A stretch of DNA of 11,607 nt from Halanaerobiales bacterium (GTDB lineage Bacteria; Bacillota_F; Halanaerobiia; DY22613), in the NCBI GenBank assembly GCA_023128035.1, contig JAGMES010000131.1, forward strand, positions 1-11,607, written 5' to 3'. The position numbers and the translations under genes are program-made. Positions 1-7,855 of the stretch are shown piece after piece (position 1 is the stretch's first letter; each line of letters opens with the position of its first letter). A model generated the notes under the pieces. The model saw only the letters and a list, made by a program, of their open reading frames with translations. It searched no databases and was not told where the DNA came from.

Positions 1-1918
1 AACTTTCCCTCCTACGTGATATCTTCTTAAAGGTAATCTTATTTGTTCCCGAACTATCTATCTGCTTACTCGTCTCGAAAATCGTAGGACTCCGGAAAAT
101 TTGATCCAAAGATAACTCTATATTAAACTCTTTCGATATAATTGAGGCAATGCTCAGGGCAATAATCGAATCTCCGCCTAAGTCATAAAAATTATCGTAA
201 ATACTGATCTCTTCCATTCCCAAAATTTCTGCCCAGATTGCAGCAACCTTTCTCTCAGTTGCACTTAAACCTGAACCTTCTTCTTTAATCACTAAATTTG
301 TTACCTTTTTAAGCCCACTATTTCTATCATTTATAAGTGATAAAATATTTTTGACAAGATCGTCATTATCAGAGTTAATCATAACTTTATTTCTAGATGG
401 CTTAACCCAACATTTTTTACGGTCAAATTGAGTCTTAACTATATTTTCGTTAACCTTAGAATCTTCACTTAAAGTCTCTCCGAAAACCTCTTCTAAAACC
501 AGATGAACATTAGTTCCACTCAAACCAAAAGAGCTAACACCAGCGCGGCGTGGTTCTTTCTCTACCAGCCACGGTCTTAATTCATCATTAACATAGACTG
601 AGGAGTTTAGAAAATCAATCTCTTTATTGGGTTTCTTAAAATGCAGACTAGCTGGTATCTCCCGATTTTTTAAGGCAAGAATAACTTTGATTAAACCAAC
701 AATTCCAGCTGCATTATCCAGATGACCTACATTGCTCTTCGCTGAACCTACAGCACAAAAATGTTTCTTTTTCGTGTGTTTGGCAAAAGAATTTTGTAAG
801 GCATAGATCTCAAGTGGATCACCAAGTTTTGTACCCGTCCCATGAGCTTCAATATATGAAATAGTTTCTGGATTGATCCCTGCTCTTTTCCATGCCTTTT
901 GAATAACTGCTTCTTGAGCTTCTACATTAGGTGCTGAAATTCCAATAGATTTTCCATCATGATTAGTAGCACTTCCTTTTATTACAGCATAAATTCTATC
1001 ACCATCTTCTATTGCTTTTTTTAAAGGTTTTAATAGTACCGCCCCTACTCCTTCACCAAATCCTGTTCCTGTTGTATTATCATCAAAAGTTCTAGCTCGT
1101 CCATCTTTAGATTCAATACCAATCCCCGGGCCAGCCTCTCCCCCAAACTCCCCCGCATCTTTCGGCTCAACAGGTATGAGCCAAAGCTTGACACCTCCAG
1201 CTATTGCCATCTCACAGTCACCATTTTTGATACTTTCCGCTGCAAGGTGAACAGCCAATAAACTTGATGAGCAAGCTGTATCAACCAGCATACTTGGCCC
1301 TCTCAAATCCAACAAATAAGATATGCGTCCTGTGATAACAGAATTAATATTCCCAAGAGTCGCCATCGAAAGCGACTCCGGAGCATATTTGTGAATTAAC
1401 TTTTTATAACTATCGCCAAAATCATGACTATATCCCACGAAAACACCAGTATTTGTACCAGCCAATTTAGACGGAGCATAGCCTGCATCTTCAATTGTCC
1501 GCCAAGCAGTTTCCAGAAACAAACGTTGATTAGGGTCCATAAGAGATGCTTCTTTTGGGGAAATTTTAAAGAAAGCGTAATCAAATTTATCAATCTCTTC
1601 TAAGTATCCACCTTCTCTAATAATCACATCATCTAGAGTTAACCCTGAAAATTTTAGGTATTCATCTACATTCTCTTTGCGACTCTTTGGCAGTTTACGA
1701 ATACAATCTTTACCTTCTCTTAAAACTTGCCAGAACTGATCTTTATCCTGGGCTTCAGCAAATTTGCAAGCTAGTCCAATAATCGCAATATCCTCAACTT
1801 TTGATTCTTTAGGTTTTTCTACAGTATGCAATTCTTTCAACATTGTCATTGCTTCTAAATTTGATAACTTATTTTCAGCAAGTTGTGAATAGATATATTT
1901 CTTAATAGATTTAGTGAT
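1..1918 (-). CDS. Hybrid PKS (trans-AT type) KS-ACP module, 5' part only; 3' end cut by the window edge
   Basis: Cytoplasmic polyketide synthase that elongates the chain delivered by the upstream NRPS module. 639 codons are visible and stay open to base 1. An N-terminal helical segment (about residues 1-32) precedes a complete ketosynthase (about 42-480). Its catalytic Cys216 lies in DTACSSSL, His359 in EAHGTGTKLGDP and His399 in KSNVGHLDNAAG, so it should condense. After FDRKKCW (498-504) only about 50 residues separate it from a carrier protein (about 552-620; LGGDSII, pantetheinylated Ser584), so there is no room for an acyltransferase. This fits trans-AT PKSs. The last visible residues resemble a linker into a condensation domain (inference). 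It begins 4 nt after the upstream stop, so translation is probably coupled. Start: no ATG/GTG/TTG follows the in-frame TAG until ATG at 1849. The ATC at 1918 sits 7 nt after AGGG and keeps the conserved helix, so I place the start there, with low certainty. Confidence 0.93.
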   Translation of the reverse strand, partial: MTKSIKKYIYSQLAENKLSNLEAMTMLKELHTVEKPKESKVEDIAIIGLACKFAEAQDKDQFWQVLREGKDCIRKLPKSRKENVDEYLKFSGLTLDDVIIREGGYLEEIDKFDYAFFKISPKEASLMDPNQRLFLETAWRTIEDAGYAPSKLAGTNTGVFVGYSHDFGDSYKKLIHKYAPESLSMATLGNINSVITGRISYLLDLRGPSMLVDTACSSSLLAVHLAAESIKNGDCEMAIAGGVKLWLIPVEPKDAGEFGGEAGPGIGIESKDGRARTFDDNTTGTGFGEGVGAVLLKPLKKAIEDGDRIYAVIKGSATNHDGKSIGISAPNVEAQEAVIQKAWKRAGINPETISYIEAHGTGTKLGDPLEIYALQNSFAKHTKKKHFCAVGSAKSNVGHLDNAAGIVGLIKVILALKNREIPASLHFKKPNKEIDFLNSSVYVNDELRPWLVEKEPRRAGVSSFGLSGTNVHLVLEEVFGETLSEDSKVNENIVKTQFDRKKCWVKPSRNKVMINSDNDDLVKNILSLINDRNSGLKKVTNLVIKEEGSGLSATERKVAAIWAEILGMEEISIYDNFYDLGGDSIIALSIASIISKEFNIELSLDQIFRSPTIFETSKQIDSSGTNKITFKKISRRRES

Positions 1919-1922
1919 GTAA

Positions 1923-1929
1923 TCACCCT
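1923..1929 (-). promoter_or_regulatory. Ribosome binding site AGGGTGA overlapping the NRPS stop codon
   Basis: AGGGTGA contains the TGA stop of the upstream NRPS and precedes the ATC codon at 1918 with normal spacing (7 nt after AGGG). It supports translational coupling of NRPS and PKS, and initiation near 1918 rather than at ATG 1849, which has only a weak AGAAG-like upstream sequence. Confidence 0.6.
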
Positions 1930-4900
1930 AAGAGGTGCTTCATCAATTGATCTGCTTCTTCCATTGTAATCTCACCTTTTTTAAACCTTTCCAAAATAGC
2001 ATCTATGCTATCTTCAACACTCATTTCTTTTATCTCAGCACCAAACTGATTCTCATAATAATCCATAAACATTTCGATAGTATGATATTTAAACATATCC
2101 ATCAGTTTAATCTCATGATCTAGGACTTTATTTATCTTTTCGTTTACTTTGATAATAGATAATGAATTACCACCTAAAGCAAAGAAACTATCTTTTATGC
2201 CAACTCGATCAATCTGTAAAGCTTTCTGCCAAATTTCAACTATCTTTGTTTCAATTTCATTGCGTGGAGCAACATATTGAGTCCCTGTTTCCATTAGCCC
2301 CATAGGTTTAGGTAACGCTTTCTTATTTATCTTTCCGTTTGAATCCAATGGAAGTTGATCTAATTTTGTAAAATATGTTGGAATCATATATTCAGGGAGA
2401 CTCTCTAAAAGATGTTCACGAAGTTTAGCAATCGGTAAGTCGTCATCTGCTTCGTAATAAGCTGTTAGATACTTACTTTCAACTTTCTTTAGTAAAATAT
2501 CTTTATTAATGCCGATTCTCTTTAAGAAATTATTATATCCTTTAGGAGTTACATTACATTGCAAATCTTCCTGCATATTTTCCAAACTAAGATGACCTAA
2601 TCGTTTTTCCCAACTGGTTGCTGCACCATAGTAATGATACTTCACTTCCTGCAAATGAGCGTAGTCACCAATCTGCTTTAGCGGACAATTAGTCGAATAG
2701 ATAGCATAATCTTTACGTGACTTCCAGTATGAATCTTTATCATTGAGATATGAGATCATATCTTCGTTTGAAATATCACAATAACGATAGAAATCAATAG
2801 TTTTAATAAAATCATAGACAGTTCCATCACTGACATCATCAATTCCAATATACTCAAAAGTTTTTTCTTCTAATCCTGGTAGCCTCTTTTGAATATTAAA
2901 AAGTTCTCGTTCAATCTCAAAAGGTTCAGAAATCCCTTGTTTATAGAATTTCAAGAGTTTATTTTCAATAATCTGACCTCTAGACAATGTCGCCCCGATC
3001 ACAACCTTAATATTATTTTTATAAGCATATTCTGCAGCTATTGAAGATGATGTAAAGAAACATCCTTTACATACCGTATGAGCAGTCTCTAAACTTTCTC
3101 GCAAAATTTTATCTGTATTTTCATGAGTTAATACTACATTATCTACTCCTAACTTCTGAGTTATTTCTTTAATATTTATTAGATCTGATTTAGTAAGATA
3201 ACCATTATCATAAGTTAGAGCTAATACTTTAACTCCCATCTGAACTAAAGTATATAAAGCATACGCCGAACCCTGTCCCCCACTGTAGAGTACGAGGCAG
3301 TCATATTTTCCATCCATAGACTTATTCTCTTTGATCAATCTCTCTAAATCATCTAACCTTCTGAAATATTTATCCGCCATCTCCTTATAGTTACTTAAGT
3401 TATCACAGTTATTACAGATTCCATCCTCATTTATAGTGATATCTGGATATATTGAAGTGATACCACATTGTTGGCAAGTCTGGATTTCATCTTGATCATC
3501 GTGCTGATCCCTAACAATAACCGTACAATTTATGATAGATTTATGCTTTAAAAGAGCAGTTTCAATCTCTCCAAGCTCCATCCGATATCCTCTGATTTTG
3601 ACCTGATTATCAATCCGACCCATAATTTCAATGGTTCCATCCTCTAACCAACGACCCACATCACCTGTTTTATATAATTTTCCTTCTCCACATGGATTAT
3701 CTATAAAAAACTCACTCGTCTTTTCAGCATTATTTATATAACCTCTGGCAACACTGTCACCTGCAATACAAATTTCTCCTGAAATCTTAATAGGTAATAG
3801 TTGCTCATCTCTCGAAAGAATATATATCTGATTATTAGCAACAGGTCTACCTATCGGAACTACAACACGTGGATCATCTTGTTCAAGATAATAATACGTA
3901 TTATTAATTGTACATTCAGTAGGACCATAAGTGTTGACTATTTTACCATCAAAATAAGTGTAGAAGTTTTTGACAACATCCATATTGATCGGCTCTGCAC
4001 CAATCAATAACCACGGCAATCTTAACTTACCATCGAAAGATTTACTATTTAAAAGATAAGTCATCCCTGTAAGCAAAGATGCTGGAGTATACATCATTGC
4101 TAATTTTTCCTCACTAGAGATTAATTGAATAAGATACTCTGCATCTTTGCTCTGTTCATTGGTAATCAGTTTGACCATACCCCCAAGTTGAAGTGGCCAA
4201 AAAATTTCCCAAACTGATGGGTCAAAAGTTAGGTTTGTCCTTTGTAAAATTCGATCATCTTGAGTTAGTCTAAACTCATCTTGCATCCAATTGATACAAT
4301 TATTAACCTGACTGTGTTCTACCATAACCCCTTTCGGTTTCCCTATTGAACCAGAGGTGTACATAACATATGCAAGACTATCACCAGTAGTAATAGAATC
4401 AAGATTCCTGGTATCTTCTCTCATAATAGAATCAGCTAGGCGATCAAGGAAGATAATTTTTCGAGATTTATCCTCTACTTTTTCCCAATTTTCTACAAAG
4501 CCAATCCCTTTGATAGTCTGTAATACTTCTGTATCTGGAAGTTTAAAATCATTCTCTAGCATCTTCTCTAGTAATTCTTTAAAAGTATATTCACCTTCAC
4601 CAAACATCACTAGATTCACATTCTTATCCTGCAAAATTGTATCATAATCACTAGAAGCATATGGGCCACCAGTAATAATCGGTGCTTCTACTCCCCATTG
4701 CCTTAAAAGAGCAACAGTCTCATGGAAAAATTCTTTAAAGATCGTCAAAGTACGAATACCAATCAAATCTGGTTTGAATTCTTCTACTAACGATTTTAAC
4801 TCTTCATAGCTATCAAAATCATTTCCAGACTTATATATTCGACCATCTATCTGATTCCCAAACTCCTGATTGAGATATGTTAAGAGATATATCAATCCAA

Positions 4901-7829
4901 TCGGTTGCTCTATCACTTTGTATAACATCGCACTAGAACTAAATAGTTGAGAAAGGTCTAAAAGAAGTAGCTTCTTAGCATTAGGATTTACATTTTTTCG
5001 CTCTTCTTTTTTGCATTCAAAAATCGACGGAACTGACTCTGTTTTATTTTCAATTTGCGGGATTTTAAAATCTTCAATTCCTGCAAAATTGAGCAGGTCA
5101 GAGATTGATTTGATATCTACAGGCAGATATGCATTATATTTTTGCAATAAAGCACTCTCATCTAAAATTTTCATCTCAACAGGTAATACATGCTTCAAAC
5201 GTTCTTTGTCCAAAAAATACTCATTCAAAAAACTGGACTGATATTGACGAGTGAAACTTTTTGGAAATGGTAGTGTCTCTGGCAATTCATGAAAAGCTAA
5301 ATTTCTTGATCTTAAAATATCCTCTTTTCGGACACCACTTGCCAATGCAAATTCTTCCATCTCTGTGTTAGGAAATATCTTTAAGATATGTATATATGGA
5401 AAATGAAGCCATTTAACATCTTTGATAAAATTAAGTGTCATCAATGCCTCTTCTTCTGTCTCGGTTGGAAATCCATGCATTGTTGCTAACTCTAATATAA
5501 TCTCTGGATGTTTGCTAGCAATATAATCAATAACATCTTTAAATTTATCCAAATCAAGATTTTTCTTTAAAAGTTTTTGCAATCTCGGTGATGCAGTTTC
5601 TAATGAAAGATTGATGCCACGTGTCCCAGCCTCAACCATCAAATCTATGTAATCTGGTGTCAATATATCCCCTCTTAGGCCATTTGGAAAGAATATCTGG
5701 ATATCTAGTCTGTTTTTAATAATCATTTTGAATAGTCTACCACTATTCTCTTTATCCAGGTTAAAACAATCATCAATCACAGCAAAATTTCTAACACCTT
5801 TTTTGTAATAATACTCTATCTCAGAATAAATATTTTCAGCAGTCCGATGTACATGGAACTTTGACCAGATTTTATGACAATATAGACAATGATAAGGACA
5901 ACCTCTAGTAGTCTGCAATGAGATAGAATTATTAACACTAGCCATACCGATTTTATTCTTATACATGCTTAAATCAATCAAAGAACGATCTGGCATTGGA
6001 AGTTTATCAAATTCTTTAATATGTGCTCTGGGTTTTGTCACAACAATCTCCACTTGATTAGATTGATAGTTTTCTAAGGCAGTAAAAATAATCTCTTTAC
6101 GACTTAATTCATCTGTTATTACAATTTTAGCATTCGAGTTTTCAAGCATATACAAGATTCTTTCTTCTGGATAGTCAGGATCTATTGGTAAATAAGCTCC
6201 ACCAGCTTTTAAGATTGCCAATAGACTAATTACCATTTCTAAAGAACGTTCCAACATTATGCCAACTACAGTTTCAACAGTAACTCCACTCTTTCTTAAA
6301 ATTCGTGCTAATTGGTTCGCTTTTTCATTTAACTCTTGATAGGTTAGCTTCTCTTCCTCAAACTCTACTGCAATCCTTTGAGGTGTTCTTTTAACCTGTT
6401 CTTCAATGAGTTGCTGAATGGTTTTATTACTTTCATAAGCTCTAGCGGTATTGTTAAAATCAAATAATAGCTGGTTTCTCTCTTCAATTGGCAAAATATC
6501 CAATTCAGATACTTTGCGCGTTGAATTTTCCGCAATCTCTGTTAAAACTCTTTGCAGGTGATTACTCATATGTTCAATAGTCTTTTTTTTGAAAACCTCT
6601 GCATTATAGATAAAATTAACCTCAATATCTTTTAAGAGTACAACTTCTACTGTTAAATCAAAGTTAGGCATTTCAAATGAATTATAGGAATTTACTTTTA
6701 GTAAATTTGCATCAGATTTAAGCTTTTCAAAGAAATCAAAATTCTCAATAACCACAATCGAATCAAATAAATTATCTTGTCCATTGAATTCACTATAAGA
6801 TTTGATATCGACTAATGGGGTACACTCATAATTTTGTCTTTCAATCGCATCTTTGTTCACCGAAGATATATAATCGCAAATTCTATCTTGAGTTGAATTC
6901 TTGATGATCATTGGAACAGTGTTAATAAATAGCCCAACAATATTTTCAAGCCCTTCTATAGCCGCAGGTCTCCCGGATACAGTTGTTCCAAAGATAACCT
7001 GATCAGTATTATTATATTTCTGTAACAAAATTCCCCAGGCTGTATTGATAATCGAGCCAACTGTTACTTTTATCTTTTTTGCTAAATCTTCAAGTTTATT
7101 TGTTAAACCATCTGGCAAACGAAACAGTTGATTATCAACCCTTTTAATACTATTATGTGGATTCATATCAATTGGCAACAAAGTCTTATTTTGATAACCT
7201 TGTAAATATGTACGCCAATATTTTTCTTGCTGCTCTTTATCCTGATTATTTAGCCATTTTAGATATTCTTTAAACTTATTTTTACTTGGTTTCGTAAGAA
7301 TTTTACCTAAACCAATACTATTATAAGTATTAAAAAATTCTTGCAGTAAAATTCCCATACTCCAACCATCGTACAATATATGATGATTGTTTAAGATCAT
7401 CTCATAATTATCTTCAGCAAGCCGACATAGGGTAATTCTAAAGACTGGCCCTGTCTTTAGGTCAAACTTCTCTTTTCTTTCCTCAATACGTAGTTTTTCA
7501 ATCTCTTGCTCTCTGTGAACTGGATCAATTGATGTAAAATCATACTCATTAATTTTTATCGGTTGCTCTTTTAAAACAATCTGAGCCGGTTTATTAATAT
7601 TATCCCATCGGAAAACGGTTCGGAGCATTTCATTGTTTTCAATCACAAAATTCCATGCCTCTTTAAATGCTTGAATACTAATCTCTCCAGATATATTTAA
7701 GCTTAATTGAGAAAAATATTCTTCAGAATTTGGATTACTTAGATAATGAAATAATATCCCCTCTTGCATCACACTTAAACTTAAGATATCTTGGACATTC
7801 TGTTTATCTATTTTATTAACAGATTTCAC
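1923..7829 (-). CDS. NRPS module C-A-PCP whose A domain carries radical SAM/B12-binding and PP-loop insertions
   Basis: Cytoplasmic NRPS module that condenses, activates and carries one amino acid and probably modifies it. Numbering is from GTG 7829 (1968 aa). Condensation domain 9-458: HHILYDGW with His150 and Asp154, GRPAAIEGLENIVG, LFINTVP. A domain: A1-A2 468-595 (LTYQEL, LKAGGAYLPIDP); insertion of about 545 aa; A3 YTSGSIGKPKG (1157), A4 FDPSVWE (1202), A5 NTYGPTE (1299), A7 YKTGD, A8 near 1404-1423; second insertion 1448-1782; A9 LPEYMIP and A10 NGKINKKAL (1831). PCP 1851-1923 with LGGNSL, Ser1889. A charged helical tail (1931-1968) resembles a docking element. Aligned by eye to GrsA, the pocket reads DPWYLGTINK, which I cannot assign. 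Start: a TTG at 7835 also fits the frame but directly abuts AGGTGA; GTG 7829 lies 6 nt after it and is preferred. The gene lies between the Asn-type NRPS and the PKS in an apparent operon. Confidence 0.95.
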   Translation of the reverse strand: MKSVNKIDKQNVQDILSLSVMQEGILFHYLSNPNSEEYFSQLSLNISGEISIQAFKEAWNFVIENNEMLRTVFRWDNINKPAQIVLKEQPIKINEYDFTSIDPVHREQEIEKLRIEERKEKFDLKTGPVFRITLCRLAEDNYEMILNNHHILYDGWSMGILLQEFFNTYNSIGLGKILTKPSKNKFKEYLKWLNNQDKEQQEKYWRTYLQGYQNKTLLPIDMNPHNSIKRVDNQLFRLPDGLTNKLEDLAKKIKVTVGSIINTAWGILLQKYNNTDQVIFGTTVSGRPAAIEGLENIVGLFINTVPMIIKNSTQDRICDYISSVNKDAIERQNYECTPLVDIKSYSEFNGQDNLFDSIVVIENFDFFEKLKSDANLLKVNSYNSFEMPNFDLTVEVVLLKDIEVNFIYNAEVFKKKTIEHMSNHLQRVLTEIAENSTRKVSELDILPIEERNQLLFDFNNTARAYESNKTIQQLIEEQVKRTPQRIAVEFEEEKLTYQELNEKANQLARILRKSGVTVETVVGIMLERSLEMVISLLAILKAGGAYLPIDPDYPEERILYMLENSNAKIVITDELSRKEIIFTALENYQSNQVEIVVTKPRAHIKEFDKLPMPDRSLIDLSMYKNKIGMASVNNSISLQTTRGCPYHCLYCHKIWSKFHVHRTAENIYSEIEYYYKKGVRNFAVIDDCFNLDKENSGRLFKMIIKNRLDIQIFFPNGLRGDILTPDYIDLMVEAGTRGINLSLETASPRLQKLLKKNLDLDKFKDVIDYIASKHPEIILELATMHGFPTETEEEALMTLNFIKDVKWLHFPYIHILKIFPNTEMEEFALASGVRKEDILRSRNLAFHELPETLPFPKSFTRQYQSSFLNEYFLDKERLKHVLPVEMKILDESALLQKYNAYLPVDIKSISDLLNFAGIEDFKIPQIENKTESVPSIFECKKEERKNVNPNAKKLLLLDLSQLFSSSAMLYKVIEQPIGLIYLLTYLNQEFGNQIDGRIYKSGNDFDSYEELKSLVEEFKPDLIGIRTLTIFKEFFHETVALLRQWGVEAPIITGGPYASSDYDTILQDKNVNLVMFGEGEYTFKELLEKMLENDFKLPDTEVLQTIKGIGFVENWEKVEDKSRKIIFLDRLADSIMREDTRNLDSITTGDSLAYVMYTSGSIGKPKGVMVEHSQVNNCINWMQDEFRLTQDDRILQRTNLTFDPSVWEIFWPLQLGGMVKLITNEQSKDAEYLIQLISSEEKLAMMYTPASLLTGMTYLLNSKSFDGKLRLPWLLIGAEPINMDVVKNFYTYFDGKIVNTYGPTECTINNTYYYLEQDDPRVVVPIGRPVANNQIYILSRDEQLLPIKISGEICIAGDSVARGYINNAEKTSEFFIDNPCGEGKLYKTGDVGRWLEDGTIEIMGRIDNQVKIRGYRMELGEIETALLKHKSIINCTVIVRDQHDDQDEIQTCQQCGITSIYPDITINEDGICNNCDNLSNYKEMADKYFRRLDDLERLIKENKSMDGKYDCLVLYSGGQGSAYALYTLVQMGVKVLALTYDNGYLTKSDLINIKEITQKLGVDNVVLTHENTDKILRESLETAHTVCKGCFFTSSSIAAEYAYKNNIKVVIGATLSRGQIIENKLLKFYKQGISEPFEIERELFNIQKRLPGLEEKTFEYIGIDDVSDGTVYDFIKTIDFYRYCDISNEDMISYLNDKDSYWKSRKDYAIYSTNCPLKQIGDYAHLQEVKYHYYGAATSWEKRLGHLSLENMQEDLQCNVTPKGYNNFLKRIGINKDILLKKVESKYLTAYYEADDDLPIAKLREHLLESLPEYMIPTYFTKLDQLPLDSNGKINKKALPKPMGLMETGTQYVAPRNEIETKIVEIWQKALQIDRVGIKDSFFALGGNSLSIIKVNEKINKVLDHEIKLMDMFKYHTIEMFMDYYENQFGAEIKEMSVEDSIDAILERFKKGEITMEEADQLMKHLLG
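2484..3488 (-). other. Insertion 2 in the A domain (A8/A9): zinc ribbon plus PP-loop ATPase-like domain
   Basis: About 335 residues (1448-1782) lie between the A8 motif (GRIDNQVKIRGYRMELGEIE) and the strand KYLTAYY that precedes A9. The insertion opens with a CxxC...CxxC ribbon (Cys1452, 1455, 1472, 1475, around YPDITINEDGICNNC), as in N-acetyl sugar amidotransferases of the WbpG type. It continues with a PP-loop in LVLYSGGQGSAYALY (1512-1526), then a CKGC pair (1587/1590) and GATLSRGQIIENKL. PP-loop enzymes adenylate a substrate for amide, thioamide or thiol transfer, and some sulfurtransferases use a CxxC pair. The canonical SGGxDS is SGGQGS here, with Asp replaced by Gly, so activity is uncertain. 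Whether it transfers sulfur or nitrogen, or is only structural, cannot be told from the sequence. Confidence 0.82.
4407..6044 (-). other. Insertion 1 in the A domain (A2/A3): radical SAM followed by cobalamin-binding domain
   Basis: About 545 residues (596-1141 of the NRPS) separate LKAGGAYLPIDP (A2) from YTSGSIGKPKG (A3) in one unbroken frame. The radical SAM core begins RGCPYHCLYCHK. Its CX3CX2C cysteines 644, 648 and 651 would hold the [4Fe-4S] cluster that cleaves S-adenosylmethionine; further core motifs are FFPNGLRGDILT, LETASPRLQKL and MHGFPTETEEEA. A Rossmann-like segment follows (about 951-1128): EQPIGLIYLLTYL, KPDLIGIRTLT, ITGGPYASSDYD and FGEGEYTFKELLEK, which resemble the B12-binding domain of class B radical SAM enzymes. 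It lacks the DxHxxG motif, as is usual for that class. Established knowledge: such enzymes often methylate unactivated carbon or phosphorus, and some do other radical chemistry. That the substrate is the amino acid on this module is inference. Confidence 0.88.
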
Positions 7830-7835
7830 CCACAA

Positions 7836-7841
7836 TCACCT
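7836..7841 (-). promoter_or_regulatory. Ribosome binding site AGGTGA that favours the GTG start at 7829
   Basis: AGGTGA on the minus strand ends 6 nt before GTG 7829 but directly abuts the alternative TTG at 7835. Normal spacing favours GTG. It lies 14 nt downstream of the intergenic hairpin. Confidence 0.7.
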
Positions 7842-7855
7842 ACTTATAGTTTGTT

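Noticed and set aside
1100..1190. Locally GC-rich patch in the ketosynthase, considered as a recombination scar
   Set aside because: It encodes a Gly/Pro/Glu-rich loop (EFGGEAGPGIGIES), which explains most of the GC rise; the flanking protein is an uninterrupted ketosynthase.
1396..1593. Minus-strand 65-codon frame within the ketosynthase
   Set aside because: It is out of frame with a fully conserved ketosynthase and has no motif.
4357..4647. Plus-strand reading frame of 96 codons, and shorter ones at 1935-2123, 3801-4010, 5011-5241 and 9203-9400
   Set aside because: They lie antisense inside well-supported NRPS coding sequence, have no recognisable domain, and show AT-rich low-complexity composition typical of shadow frames.
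4407..6044. Possibility that the radical SAM/B12 segment is a separate gene or an assembly join
   Set aside because: The frame is continuous on both sides, composition matches the flanks, and the A domain resumes exactly where its sequence left off. An artefact cannot be excluded without reads but is not favoured.
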